From NCBI GenBank assembly GCA_934539245.1, contig CAKTCK010000018.1, positions 1 to 35,817 on the forward strand: 35,817 bases of DNA, in the 5' to 3' direction. Source of the stretch: an uncultured Faecalibacterium sp. GTDB lineage: Bacteria > Bacillota > Clostridia > Oscillospirales > Ruminococcaceae. A program made the position numbers and the translations under genes. Below, piece after piece: positions 1-8,637 of this stretch (positions are counted from its first letter, which is position 1; every line of letters starts with the position of its first letter). The notes beneath the pieces were generated by a model. The model saw only the letters and a list, made by a program, of their open reading frames with translations. It had not been told where the DNA came from and searched no databases.

Positions 1-731
1 TTCTGGGCGGCTTCTGCCACGCCGGAACCGGTGCCGGTGTGTGCGGCAGAGAAGGTGTAGCCATCGCCGCTCTTGGTAGCGTACTTCAGGCCGTTGGTGT
101 TCTTGTCCACCGCAGCCGTCAGGGTGTAGGCGGTCAGGTTCTTTTCAGAGTAGCCGCCCACCAGCTGACCGCCGTTTTCCACGACGGTGTACTTGGAGCA
201 GAAATCGGCAAGGTCGCTGGTGGCTACGCGCACCGGCACATACTTGGTGCCCAGCACCTCGTAGTGATCCATCTGCACGGTAGAGCCGTCTGCCTTGGTA
301 ATAGTGCCGCGGTTCCAGCCTACGGTGGTGCCATCGGCCAGATAGATGGTCTTGCCATCGTCCGACCAGTGAGAAACGGTGTAGGTGCTGCCGTCCTTGG
401 CGTAGATGACAGCAGTGCTCTGGAAGCTGCCGCGGTGCAGGCCGTGGTTGACGGTGGCGCGAGAAACTGCATCAAATGCGCCAAGGTCGTGCTCCTCGTG
501 GCTGTCCAGCTGCGCAGAGGCGGCAGTGCTGCCGGCAGCATACACCTTCTCGTTTGCCCAGTACTCGTCCCAAGTCAGGGCAGCGTAAAGGTAGGTGTAC
601 TTATTGCCCAGCAGAAAATCGAAAAAGCCGTTTTCCTCCTCGGCGGGGGCTGCTGCAAAGGCGGTAGCGGTCAGCAGGCTGAACGCCATAGCCGCCGACA
701 GCAGCAGGGAAAGAAATTTCTTTGTTCTCAT
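1..731 (-). CDS. Tp47-like (penicillin-binding Tp47 domain C type) secreted protein, 3' end outside the window
   Basis: The gene reads leftward from ATG at 731 and runs off the window start, so the C-terminus is missing (243 codons visible). GAAAGGAG sits about 7 nt before the ATG. Residues 1-24 form a signal peptide (basic MRTKK, hydrophobic core, cleavage near AFA-AAP). The mature part contains NKYTYLYAALTWDEYW, AVSRATVNHGLHRGSFQS and VVENGGQLVGGYSEKNLTAY, which I recognise from Firmicutes proteins annotated as penicillin-binding Tp47 domain C-containing. The exact role is unknown; in gut Clostridia such proteins are surface or secreted and often sit near iron genes. Upstream lie a consensus promoter and two TTAG-N6-CTAA boxes, which suggest metal-dependent repression. 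The family call is from memory of sequence pattern; function is inference. Confidence 0.75.
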   Translation of the reverse strand, partial: MRTKKFLSLLLSAAMAFSLLTATAFAAAPAEEENGFFDFLLGNKYTYLYAALTWDEYWANEKVYAAGSTAASAQLDSHEEHDLGAFDAVSRATVNHGLHRGSFQSTAVIYAKDGSTYTVSHWSDDGKTIYLADGTTVGWNRGTITKADGSTVQMDHYEVLGTKYVPVRVATSDLADFCSKYTVVENGGQLVGGYSEKNLTAYTLTAAVDKNTNGLKYATKSGDGYTFSAAHTGTGSGVAEAAQ

Positions 732-777
732 GAAAAATGCTCCTTTCATCGCAATGGCAGGGGATAGGTGTCATGCA

Positions 778-793
778 GTTAGCTTTACCTAAC
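778..793 (-). promoter_or_regulatory. GTTAG-N6-CTAAC operator-like box, gene-proximal copy
   Basis: This is a perfect inverted repeat GTTAG/CTAAC around a 6-nt centre, 47 bp upstream of the Tp47-like start codon. TTAG-N6-CTAA matches the half-site spacing of DtxR/MntR-family metalloregulator sites. The same box occurs at 23704-23719 and 25095-25110. Confidence 0.6.
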
Positions 794-805
794 ATTGCGC
801 GCAAA

Positions 806-833
806 GAAAAACCTGCGGGGCAAGGCCCCTCAG
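806..833 (-). promoter_or_regulatory. Leader hairpin with U-tract (attenuator-like)
   Basis: On the minus-strand transcript, CTG-A-GGGGC, loop CTT, GCCCC-G-CAG folds into a GC stem and is followed by GUUUUUC. It lies between the promoter and the proximal operator-like box; 12 nt separate the U-tract from the box. The stem is too short to be sure it terminates transcription. Confidence 0.45.
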
Positions 834-837
834 ATGG

Positions 838-851
838 TTAGGGTGAGCTAA
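838..851 (-). promoter_or_regulatory. TTAG-N6-CTAA operator-like box, promoter-proximal copy
   Basis: This is a second box of the same spacing, lying about 6-19 nt downstream of the predicted transcription start of the Tp47-like gene. A repressor bound here would block initiation or early elongation. Confidence 0.5.
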
Positions 852-863
852 TTGACGAAACTT

Positions 864-892
864 AAAATAACACGCATACAGAATGTTGTCAA
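864..892 (-). promoter_or_regulatory. Sigma-A promoter of the Tp47-like gene
   Basis: TTGACA (892-887), a 17-nt spacer and TATTTT (869-864) are read on the minus strand. Start of transcription is expected near 857. Confidence 0.7.
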
Positions 893-1231
893 GAAAAAAC
901 AGGGATGTTTATGGAAGCTAATTTTTCGGTAGAAGAAGCCGCCTGCACCTGCTATGCTGCAAAGCCCTTGACCTTTTTGCCGGAGCGCAGGATACTTTTT
1001 GCATGGCTAGCTATAAATAACCGCAAGGGGGACTACATGATGCAAGACACATTCTGGAGGATGTTTTACCATACAGAATCGTGATTGTGCTGTAAACTTT
1101 TTTGGATTTATGTTCAACCATACAAATTTTATGAAAATTGAGAGAGGCTGTAACAAATTGGCGCTGAAAGCGTTATTATAATAGAAAAATTCCTTTTCTA
1201 GGTGCGTGTAAGACATAGGGGAGGACAGAGT
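893..1231 (+). promoter_or_regulatory. Intergenic region with a candidate -10 for the ABC permease operon
   Basis: I see no gene in this stretch. TATAAT at 1177-1182 is a good -10 about 50 bp before the permease start, but no convincing -35 lies 16-18 bp upstream. The rest is unassigned. Confidence 0.35.
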
Positions 1232-3721
1232 ATGAAAATCAAAGAAAGTCCATCTATCATTCTGGCGTTTCATGGGATGCTTGGCCGCAAGAAGCAGACC
1301 GGCCTGTTGCTGCTTTTGCTGACACTGGTTTTCTCGTTCCTGACGGCGGCGGTGATCTACTCGGTCAGCTCTGCACAGGTATTGCAGGACACCCGCTGCG
1401 AACTATACGGCGCGTGGCAGTATCTGCGTTTGTCGGATACTGCTGCGGACGCTGCACAGGCACAAAACACCTTGCCCGCATCCGCACAGGTCAGCACAGT
1501 GATCCAAAACGGAATCGTTCTCGGCGCAGACGATGGCGTGGCGGGCGGGATCGGAACGGTAGACGATACCTTTGCACAGCTGGGACGTATCGTGCCGATC
1601 AGCGGTGATTTCCCCACGCAGTCCGATGAAATCGCCATGACGACGACACTGTTGGATGCGCTGGGCTGCTCCTATGACGTAGGGCAGACGGTCACGCTGA
1701 AGGTCGCTGCCAATGATTACGACCCGCTGGCAGGCTCCGGCGCAGTGATGGAAAAAGCCTATACCCTGTGCGGTGTTTTGCCTGCCTATGATGTTTATTG
1801 GAATTTGAACGGCAATCTGACCGTCAGCGGCATTGTGACAGAGCTGCTTACCTTGGACGGGCAGAAATTCCAGACGTTTTATTACCTGAATGCAGCCGCA
1901 CCCGTGACCGCTTCAACCGACCCTGCTTTAGTGGCAAACGAGTATGCCTACCCGCAGGAGGATACCGTCTCGTCCTCCCTGCGCTTTTTGCTGGCCGCAG
2001 CGATTCTGGTCAGCTTTTTTGCAGTGGCGCAGTATTTCCTGATCGTTCTGCACAAGCGTGTACATACCATCAATACCTTCCTGACGCTGGGGGCTAAAAA
2101 TCGGGATCTCCGGCTCATGTGCCTGTGGGAGGCGCTTTTTGCCGGGCTTGCAGCAGTTGCTGCTGGGTTTGCACTGGGCTGCGGTGCTGCGGCAGTCGGT
2201 CTGGGGCTGCAGAAGCACCTTTCGTTCTTTGCAGTCCCCGTTGCCTCTCTTGTGCCGCTGGCGGTGCTGTTTCTGCTCTCCGTACTGCTGGGCGCACTTT
2301 TGCCTGCGGTGCTGGTTCGCCCGCAGACTGCAAAACCCAAAGAGAAGCCTGCAAAAAAATTTCGCTTGGCACAGCTGCCGCTTGCACCGCAGATCGGTGT
2401 CGGCTGCGCGGTATTGCTGATCGCCGTCAGCTGTCTGTATGTCGGCTGGCGTGTCATGCTGCCGTATGATCTGGATGCACCGTATGCCTGTCTGTCCATC
2501 AAGATGAACGGAACCTCCGGGATGCCGTTTTCTCTGAAAGAGGATCTCGCTGCATTGCCCGGTGTGGAAGAGGTTTCCGCTGCAATTGATCTGACCGATA
2601 CCTATACCGTGACATCAGACAAGATCCAGTCCAGCCAGATGCTTGCCGATATCTGGGTCAAGGACAACGGCGACATCCCGAGTTTTTTAATGCAAAATGC
2701 CTCAAAAGGAACACTAAATACGACAGTCTGTGCTTTGCCGGATGATGAACTGCGCCGCATTGCCGCAGATGCCGGCGTTTCGGACGAGGAAATAGAGACG
2801 CTGCTGGCAGGGGATTCTGTTTTGACCCTGTGGAGAGATTGCTATTATGACCCCGCTGCGGATGAATATTATCAGGGCTTCCAACCGGATGGCAGTACGT
2901 TGGTTGAACCGGTTTTTGCGGCCGGAGACAAGTTGAGTATCCAATACCGGCATTATACCGGGCAGGATGAAGCCGGGAATGAGGTCTACCGGACGTATAC
3001 AGCCCAGCTGCCCATTGCCGGGGTCGTAAAGTCTGCAAGCAATTACACACTGCTGACAACAGACCGGATTCTTTTCAGCGGCACGATTTTTGTCAGTACG
3101 GCTCTTTACCATAAAATGTTTGAGAGCGCAGGCAGCTACTTTATGGAAAAGGAAGGATACAGCAGCCTGAACGTGAAACTGTCCGCTGACAGCAATTTCT
3201 CTTTGCGGCGGTCTATTTCCTCCATTGCGACGCGCAGGAATGGTATCCTGCGTGCAGATAACTACGACCTGATCAGCCAGAGCTACACCGAGGGCACACA
3301 GAGCGCTTTCCTTGTCGGCATCCTTGCGGTATTCGGAGTCCTTCTGGGGTGTGCGCTGCTGGTGGTTTTGAATCTTTCGGCTTATGAAGTCCAGCAGCAG
3401 CGGCTGTCGCTTCTCCTGACGCTGGGCGTTTCCCCGAAAAAACTGGTGCTGTCCTATGCAAAGCTGCTGCTCCCGGTCATCGTTGGGACAACGCTGCTTG
3501 TGAACATCGTTGTCTATGCGGCAGTTTCGCGTATCGTTCCGATCCAGAGCATTCTCGACCTGATCCGTATCCATACAAGCGGGCGGGTGTATGAATTCCA
3601 TAAACCTGTGGGAAGTCAGATCCTGGTCAGCATTCTGCTGATGGTGTTCTGGCTGTCCGCAGCGTTGCTGCCGATCTTCTCCTTTATTCGTAAAAAAGCA
3701 TCCAAGGGGGACATCTTATGA
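1232..3721 (+). CDS. ABC transporter permease, FtsX/MacB type
   Basis: This 829-residue membrane protein is the permease of an ABC exporter or mechanotransmission complex. ATG at 1232 is chosen because GGGGAGG lies about 7 nt upstream; an in-frame GTG at 1202 has no ribosome site. Membrane segments are predicted near residues 23-45, 252-275, 298-325, 335-362, 388-408, 685-710, 742-765 and 795-818, with two large extracellular domains (about 50-245 and 410-680). This is the duplicated FtsX layout. The stop overlaps the ATPase start by 4 bp (ATGA), so the two are translationally coupled. Substrate is unknown; peptide or lipoprotein export, or antimicrobial peptide defence, are family possibilities. 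Confidence 0.85.
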   Translation: MKIKESPSIILAFHGMLGRKKQTGLLLLLLTLVFSFLTAAVIYSVSSAQVLQDTRCELYGAWQYLRLSDTAADAAQAQNTLPASAQVSTVIQNGIVLGADDGVAGGIGTVDDTFAQLGRIVPISGDFPTQSDEIAMTTTLLDALGCSYDVGQTVTLKVAANDYDPLAGSGAVMEKAYTLCGVLPAYDVYWNLNGNLTVSGIVTELLTLDGQKFQTFYYLNAAAPVTASTDPALVANEYAYPQEDTVSSSLRFLLAAAILVSFFAVAQYFLIVLHKRVHTINTFLTLGAKNRDLRLMCLWEALFAGLAAVAAGFALGCGAAAVGLGLQKHLSFFAVPVASLVPLAVLFLLSVLLGALLPAVLVRPQTAKPKEKPAKKFRLAQLPLAPQIGVGCAVLLIAVSCLYVGWRVMLPYDLDAPYACLSIKMNGTSGMPFSLKEDLAALPGVEEVSAAIDLTDTYTVTSDKIQSSQMLADIWVKDNGDIPSFLMQNASKGTLNTTVCALPDDELRRIAADAGVSDEEIETLLAGDSVLTLWRDCYYDPAADEYYQGFQPDGSTLVEPVFAAGDKLSIQYRHYTGQDEAGNEVYRTYTAQLPIAGVVKSASNYTLLTTDRILFSGTIFVSTALYHKMFESAGSYFMEKEGYSSLNVKLSADSNFSLRRSISSIATRRNGILRADNYDLISQSYTEGTQSAFLVGILAVFGVLLGCALLVVLNLSAYEVQQQRLSLLLTLGVSPKKLVLSYAKLLLPVIVGTTLLVNIVVYAAVSRIVPIQSILDLIRIHTSGRVYEFHKPVGSQILVSILLMVFWLSAALLPIFSFIRKKASKGDIL

Positions 3722-4428
3722 AAGATAAAATTCTGGAAGCAGTGCAGATCTCCAAAACCTACGGGGAAGGAGAAAGCGCTGTTCACGCCCTCAGAAATAG
3801 CGACCTGACCCTTGAAAACGGTACATTTGCGTCCATCATCGGTTCCAGCGGCAGCGGAAAGTCCACGCTCCTGAAAATTCTGGGAGGACTTTTGCCACCC
3901 ACCACCGGTAAGGTGCTGCTGGATGGTCAGGACATTTATGCAATGAATGCGGAGCAGCTGGCACAGGTGCGGCGGCAAAAGATCGGCTTTATTTTTCAGG
4001 ATTTCCGCCTGTTCCCGGAGTACACGGTGCAGGATAATATTCTAATCCCGTTTTATCTGGACCATAGAGCACCGGATGAACAGATGCTCCATAAGCTGAC
4101 CGAAATCTTGGGTATTGCGGGCAAGCTGCATTCCCGCCCCGCACAGCTCTCTGGCGGACAGCAGCAGCGTGTGGCAATCGCTCGTGCACTCATCGCAAAA
4201 CCGCGTATCGTTTTTGCCGATGAACCAACCGGAAATCTGGATACGCGGACGGGTGAGGATACGATGCGGCTGCTGATGGAATGTGCTGCGGAGTTTGGAC
4301 AAACGCTTATCGTTGTTACGCATAACCCGGAAATTGCGCAGAAGGCGCAGCAACTCATTCGGATCGAGGATGGGCAAATTCTGAAAGGAGAAGCGCAACA
4401 TGAAAAAAGGAATTTGGATACGCAATAA
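3718..4428 (+). CDS. ABC transporter ATP-binding protein, MacB/LolD type
   Basis: This 236-residue cytoplasmic ATPase energises the FtsX-type permease just upstream, with which it overlaps by 4 bp. Motifs seen are Walker [10 protein letters not shown] (residues 42-50), Q-loop FIFQDF (about 91-96), signature [15 protein letters not shown] (144-158), Walker [14 protein letters not shown] (163-175) and H-loop VVTHNPE (H202). The signature and [10 protein letters not shown] are typical of the LolD/MacB/FtsE group. The extreme C-terminus (after [11 protein letters not shown]) overlaps the next gene and differs from an 80%-identical relic of an ABC ATPase end at 4781-4828, so this tail may have been altered by rearrangement. 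Confidence 0.92.
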   Translation: MKDKILEAVQISKTYGEGESAVHALRNSDLTLENGTFASIIGSSGSGKSTLLKILGGLLPPTTGKVLLDGQDIYAMNAEQLAQVRRQKIGFIFQDFRLFPEYTVQDNILIPFYLDHRAPDEQMLHKLTEILGIAGKLHSRPAQLSGGQQQRVAIARALIAKPRIVFADEPTGNLDTRTGEDTMRLLMECAAEFGQTLIVVTHNPEIAQKAQQLIRIEDGQILKGEAQHEKRNLDTQ

Positions 4429-4777
4429 AATCGTCCCCTACTACTTGAAAGGAGCAAAGCTTGCATTGGCCATGTTGCTAACTGAAAAAACATTGTCGGC
4501 ATCCCAGATTGCAACGGCTATTTCGAAAAAAGGGATAAAATGTAACCGGAAAGAACTTGGAAAAATGCTGGCAAGTCTGGAGCGGATGGGGGTGATCACT
4601 CTGTTAGATGGAATCTATTCGTGCAACTCCAAGAAGTTGAAAAACTGTCAAATTCCATATTCTGAGGATCAGTTGATCGATTTGATTGGCATGACGCAGG
4701 GCACCGTAAACGGCAAAGCTTTTTATAGTGCAACACCGCCAATGAGCGTCAGTTCTCGTGGGAATAGCGGCGTATAA
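4400..4777 (+). CDS. Small winged-helix-like protein of unknown function
   Basis: 125 residues. ATG at 4400 has AAAGGAG about 10 nt upstream, inside the end of the ATPase gene, and the two genes overlap by 29 bp in different frames. Residues about 18-75 read like a winged helix: LALAMLLTE, then [32 protein letters not shown] and a short wing LLDGIYS. This resembles MarR/ArsR-like DNA-binding folds. The last 35 residues look low in structure, so the C-terminus may be truncated or frame-altered. It could be a local regulator of the ABC operon. I do not recognise a named family. Confidence 0.55.
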   Translation: MKKGIWIRNKIVPYYLKGAKLALAMLLTEKTLSASQIATAISKKGIKCNRKELGKMLASLERMGVITLLDGIYSCNSKKLKNCQIPYSEDQLIDLIGMTQGTVNGKAFYSATPPMSVSSRGNSGV

Positions 4778-4780
4778 AGG

Positions 4781-4828
4781 CAGATCATTCAAATTGAAGA
4801 TGGGCAGATTCTGAACACCGCAGACTGA
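4781..4828 (+). pseudogene. Remnant of an ABC ATPase 3' end
   Basis: Read in frame this gives QIIQIEDGQILNTAD and a stop. It aligns with [11 protein letters not shown] near the end of the upstream ABC ATPase (4351-4386), with roughly four of five bases identical and most changes at third positions. It has no start and no upstream domain. It is the tail of a lost or rearranged paralogous ATPase gene. Confidence 0.6.
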
Positions 4829-4880
4829 CCCTGCAGGACATGGAAGCCGCCGGAAGGTGAGTGAGAAAAAGACGATAAAT

Positions 4881-4929
4881 AAAAAGGGAGTTTTGCCCGG
4901 ATGCTTGTCCGTAGCAAAACTCCCTTTTT
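4881..4929. terminator. Bidirectional intrinsic terminator
   Basis: A perfect 16-bp stem (4881-4896 with 4914-4929) has A-runs on the left and T-runs on the right. It lies between the convergent ABC operon (plus) and AI-2E-family gene (minus) and can serve both. Confidence 0.9.
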
Positions 4930-4932
4930 GCA

Positions 4933-6054
4933 TTATTGCGGGGTTTCTTTTGTGCGCAGACGCCGACAGGCATCCTCTTTTACAAGCTCGATGACCACTG
5001 CTGTCAGAGGGATAAAGAAGATGATGCCGATGATGCCAAAAAGTTCTCCGCCGATCATGGCGGCAACAAGGGTGTAAAGCGGAGAAAGTCCCACAGACTT
5101 TCCCACCACACGGGGATAAATGAACTGGTTTTCAATAAACTGCACGGCAAGGTAAACGATCAGGCAGCGCACAGCCAGTACAGGGTCTACCAAAAGCACA
5201 AGGAACACGCTGACCACGCAGGAGATCAGCGCACCCACATAGGGAATGATGGCACAGATGGCAGTGAGCACCCCTACCAGACTGCCGTAGGGGATCTTGA
5301 AAACGGAAAATGCAAGAGCCATCAGAACGCCAAGGATCACCGCCTCGCTACATTGTCCTGTCAGAAAGTTTGCAAAGGATTGGCGGAACAGCCGACAGAA
5401 CTTCAGCACCCCGGCGGCGTGGTCAGGCTTCAGATAGGCACACACCAGTGTGCGTGCGTGGTGGCTGAGGCTTTCCGTCCCAAGGGACATGTAGACAGAG
5501 ATGATCAGCGCAAACGAGGCGGTCACCACGATATTCACCGTGGCAGATACAGCCCCTACCGCATTGACCAGCACTGTGTCAATGCTTGCGGTGACCTTGT
5601 GCAGCAGCTGCTCCCAGTTGATGCCCTCCAGCCAGTTCATCAGCCAGCTCATGTCGGTGTTCTGCGCGCTGAGATAGGCGGTCCAGCGGGGGATATTGGC
5701 CTCGATCTGTACATAGAGGCTCTGGAAGGACTGCACCAGCTCCGGGATCAGCAAAGTCAGGGCAAGCACCAGCACCAGAACAACGCCCAGCAGAGTGATG
5801 CAAAAGCTGAGAAGATGAATGGCATTCGCCGAGGGCTGCTTTTTTGCCTTGCGGAACAGGTTTTTCAGCCGCTTTTCCAGCCCGGTCATGGGCACGTTGA
5901 TAAAAAGCGCCAGAATGCCGCCTGCCAGAATGGGCAGTACCAGATCTATGAGCTTTGCGGCAAAGGCCAGAACAGAAGAAAGCCGCAGCAATGCGGCAAA
6001 AAGCGTTACCCCTACCACGGTAACGAGCAGAGTTTGTTTCGTTTGTGGTTCCAT
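4933..6054 (-). CDS. AI-2E family transporter (PerM-like permease)
   Basis: A 373-residue multi-pass membrane protein of the AI-2E exporter/PerM family (PF01594). ATG at 6054 follows GGAAAGGA at about 7 nt; the frame is open further upstream, but that stretch lacks family similarity and a ribosome site. Seen are two N-terminal hydrophobic segments (LLVTVVGVTLFAALLRL and IDLVLPILAGGILALFINVP), a large loop with amphipathic helices, and a C-terminal block with KIPYGSLVGVLTAICAIIPYVG and the family-typical ENQFIYPRVVGKSVGLSPL. Members export autoinducer-2 or act as ion antiporters; which applies here cannot be read. It ends 3 bp from a shared terminator. Confidence 0.85.
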   Translation of the reverse strand: MEPQTKQTLLVTVVGVTLFAALLRLSSVLAFAAKLIDLVLPILAGGILALFINVPMTGLEKRLKNLFRKAKKQPSANAIHLLSFCITLLGVVLVLVLALTLLIPELVQSFQSLYVQIEANIPRWTAYLSAQNTDMSWLMNWLEGINWEQLLHKVTASIDTVLVNAVGAVSATVNIVVTASFALIISVYMSLGTESLSHHARTLVCAYLKPDHAAGVLKFCRLFRQSFANFLTGQCSEAVILGVLMALAFSVFKIPYGSLVGVLTAICAIIPYVGALISCVVSVFLVLLVDPVLAVRCLIVYLAVQFIENQFIYPRVVGKSVGLSPLYTLVAAMIGGELFGIIGIIFFIPLTAVVIELVKEDACRRLRTKETPQ

Positions 6055-6221
6055 GACAAGATCCTTTCCCGGAAGTATGTGACAGCAGGCTGCAAAGAGA
6101 CCGCCTGCGGACTCTTTTTGTATTGTAATCAGAAGAAACAGGCTTGTCAAGACGACGCAAAATGGCTGCGGCTCTGAAAAATCAGATACAGCACGAACGG
6201 AACAAGGAAAACAAAAAGTTG

Positions 6222-7208
6222 TCACTCTGCCTGTATCTCTTCCACCAGCGGCAGATAGTCGGCACAGTATTTCCCGTACAGCGGATGCACCAGCTTCCGG
6301 AAGTTCTGCATTTCTTCTTCGGGCAGCGGCAGCGCAAAGCAGCCGCCTGCAAGGGCTGCCTTACGGGCGGCTGTTTCCTCCTGCGCCCAGAGCTGGCGTT
6401 CGTACTGCGCCGATGCCCGGGCGCACGCTTGCAGGGTCTGCCGGTATTCCTCCGGCAGTGCATCCCATGTGCGGCCGGAAGCCAGCTGCACCTCCGGTAC
6501 GCGGCTGTGCTCATCGGCCATATAGTACCGCGCCACCTTGTAGTGCTCCATGGAATAGTAGGCCGGCCAGTTGTTTTCGGCGGCATCGATTTGCCCAGTC
6601 TCAAGCGCCGAGTACACGTCGCTGTACGCCGTGGTCTCCGGCACTGCACCCAGTAGGCGGATCATGTCGATCACGATCTGCGAATCCTGCACGCGGATGG
6701 TCTTGCCCTGCAGGTCGTTCAGGCTGCGCACCGGCTGACGGGCATAGAACGAGCGGGCGCCCGCGTCGTACCAGCTCAGGCCCACGCGCCCCTGTGCGGT
6801 AAAGTCCTGTAAAAACTCTGCCCCGATGCTGCCGTCCAGCACACGCCACATGTGGTCGGCATCCCGGTAGAGATACGGCAGCAGCAGCACGTTGAGCCGG
6901 GGCAGATCGTCCGTAGCCACCGAGAGCGACACACGCGCAAAATCCACGCCGCCAATGGCAAGCTGCTCCCACACCTGCTGCTCTGAGCCGTACTCGCCGT
7001 TCGCTTTGACCTGAATGACCACCTTACCCCCGGTCTGCTGCTGCACAAGGTCCGCAAAATACTGTGCGCCCTGTGTGGTGGGGTACCCGGCGGGCTGGTT
7101 GTCGGCATAGGTCAGCACATAGTCCGGTGTGGTCTGCGGTTTTGCGGCACAGCCTGCCAGCTGCAAGGCTGCAAAGCCCAGCCCGGCTAAAAAGGTCCGT
7201 CTGCGCAT
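6222..7208 (-). CDS. TRAP transporter solute-binding protein (DctP family), solo copy
   Basis: A 328-residue lipoprotein that captures an organic acid for a TRAP transporter. ATG at 7208 has GGGAGG about 8 nt upstream. MRRRTFLAG with LAGC (Cys20) is a twin-arginine-like lipoprotein signal. The family core GKTIRVQDSQIVIDMIRLLGAVPE contains the ligand-carboxylate arginine (R172), followed by YSDVYSALETGQIDAAENN. It has its own promoter, and a terminator separates it from dctM upstream, so it is a second, separately expressed binding protein beside the DctPQM operon. It may offer the same permease another substrate. No permease genes follow it. Confidence 0.88.
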   Translation of the reverse strand: MRRRTFLAGLGFAALQLAGCAAKPQTTPDYVLTYADNQPAGYPTTQGAQYFADLVQQQTGGKVVIQVKANGEYGSEQQVWEQLAIGGVDFARVSLSVATDDLPRLNVLLLPYLYRDADHMWRVLDGSIGAEFLQDFTAQGRVGLSWYDAGARSFYARQPVRSLNDLQGKTIRVQDSQIVIDMIRLLGAVPETTAYSDVYSALETGQIDAAENNWPAYYSMEHYKVARYYMADEHSRVPEVQLASGRTWDALPEEYRQTLQACARASAQYERQLWAQEETAARKAALAGGCFALPLPEEEMQNFRKLVHPLYGKYCADYLPLVEEIQAE

Positions 7209-7231
7209 GATGTCTCCCTCCCTTTGCAGAT

Positions 7232-7261
7232 AGTATAGCGCACAAGACTGCCTTTGTGCAA
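7232..7261 (-). promoter_or_regulatory. Sigma-A promoter of the solo DctP gene
   Basis: TTGCAC (7261-7256), an 18-nt spacer and TATACT (7237-7232) are read on the minus strand, immediately after the dctM terminator. Confidence 0.65.
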
Positions 7262-7269
7262 GAGACAAG

Positions 7270-7307
7270 AAAAGGCGGTGCCCGCCGCAAAGCAGGTACC
7301 GCCTTTT
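7270..7307 (-). terminator. Terminator after dctM
   Basis: AAAAGGCGGT pairs with ACCGCCTTTT, extended by CC/GG with one mismatch. Read on the minus strand it ends in TTTTC. It closes the DctPQM transcript before the solo DctP gene. Confidence 0.75.
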
Positions 7308-7332
7308 TTAGGAGAAGAAGGGAATGTCTCAG

Positions 7333-8634
7333 TTACATCAGGCCCATTGCCTGCGGCAGCGCGATAGACACTGCCGGGATAAAGGTGACCAGCAGCAGGC
7401 CGCCGATGATGGCCACATAGTACATAAGCATGTACGGCATGACCTTGGAAAGCGAGGTGCGGCCCACCTTGATGCCCACGAACAGGGCGTTGCCCACGGG
7501 CGGGGTGATATTGCCGATGCACAGGTTGTACACGAGGATCAGACCGAACTGGATGGTGCTCATGCCAAAGCTCTGGCAGATGGGCAAAAACAGCGGGGTG
7601 AAGATGAGGATGGCCGGAGTCACATCCATAAAGGTGCCGGACACCAGCAGGATCACGTTCATGATGAGCAGGATGATGTACTTATTGCTGGTCAGGCTCA
7701 GCAGGGCTGCTGCCACAGCATCCGGGATCTGCAAAAAGGCCATGACCCAGCCCAGAATGTTGGAAACACCCACAAGGAACACCACCATGCCGGACATCTT
7801 GGCAGAGTCCACGATGATCTTCCACAGGCTCTTCAGGTTGATGGAGCGGTAGCAGAAAGCAAGGATCAGAGCATAGACAACGGCAATGGCAGAGCCTTCG
7901 GTGGCAGAGAACACACCGCCGATGATGCCGCCGATGACCACGATGATCAGAGAGAGCGAAGGCAGAGCGCGCAGAGTGCATACGCCGAGGTTTTTCCAGT
8001 CAAACTTGCCGGGGGTACCTTTATAGCCCAGCTTGATTGCCAGCAGCACGCCCACCACGCAGCAGCACAGCGCCCAGATGATGCCGGGAATGTAACCCGC
8101 CATGAACAGCGCAGCCACAGAGGTGCCGCCGGATGCCAGAGAGTAGGTGATCAGGGCGTTGGACGGCGGAATCAGCAAACCGGAGCAGGAGGAAGCGGCG
8201 TTGGTGGCAGCAGTCACGGCGGGGTCGTAGCCCTGCTCATCGGCACCATCGCGGATCATGGAGCCAACAGCAGCAGCCGCAGCGGATGCCGAGCCGGAGA
8301 TGGCGCCGAACAGAGCGTTGGTGCCGATGTTGGTCACCAGCAGTGCGCCGGGCAGCTTGCCCAGAATGGCCATGACGAAATCCACCAGACGCTTGGCGAT
8401 GCCGCCCTGATTCATGATGTTGCCGGCCAGAATAAAGAACGGGATGGCGGTCAGACTGAACTTGCTCATGCCCACAAAAGTGCGCTGGGCAGCGGTCAGC
8501 ACGGCTACGTTCAGATCAATGGAAGAAAGGATGGCAGTCAGGGAAGAGACTGCAATGGCGTACGAGATAGGCACGCCGAGGAACAGCAGCACCAGCAGCA
8601 CTGCCAGAATTACGAGTAACGCTTGAATTGCCAC
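7333..8634 (-). CDS. dctM: TRAP transporter large permease DctM
   Basis: A 433-residue membrane protein, the ion-coupled transport subunit of the TRAP system (about 12 membrane segments; family length 420-440). It starts with GTG at 8634, preceded at 8 nt by AAGGAGG located in the end of dctQ; the dctQ stop is 3 bp upstream, so the genes are tightly coupled. Recognisable blocks are FLGVPISYAIAVSS, ALFGAISGSASAAAAAVGSMI, SSCSGLLIPPSNALITYS and the C-terminal GLILVYNLCIGNITPPVG. The GSASA and IPPSN motifs are characteristic of DctM. Confidence 0.95.
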   Translation of the reverse strand: MAIQALLVILAVLLVLLFLGVPISYAIAVSSLTAILSSIDLNVAVLTAAQRTFVGMSKFSLTAIPFFILAGNIMNQGGIAKRLVDFVMAILGKLPGALLVTNIGTNALFGAISGSASAAAAAVGSMIRDGADEQGYDPAVTAATNAASSCSGLLIPPSNALITYSLASGGTSVAALFMAGYIPGIIWALCCCVVGVLLAIKLGYKGTPGKFDWKNLGVCTLRALPSLSLIIVVIGGIIGGVFSATEGSAIAVVYALILAFCYRSINLKSLWKIIVDSAKMSGMVVFLVGVSNILGWVMAFLQIPDAVAAALLSLTSNKYIILLIMNVILLVSGTFMDVTPAILIFTPLFLPICQSFGMSTIQFGLILVYNLCIGNITPPVGNALFVGIKVGRTSLSKVMPYMLMYYVAIIGGLLLVTFIPAVSIALPQAMGLM

Positions 8635-8637
8635 AGC

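Noticed and set aside
4936..6177. 413-codon plus-strand frame opposite the AI-2E family gene, and similar frames opposite dctM (7324-8619)
   Set aside because: Low hydrophobicity, His/Asp/Gln-rich composition and absence of start signals mark them as shadows of membrane protein genes.
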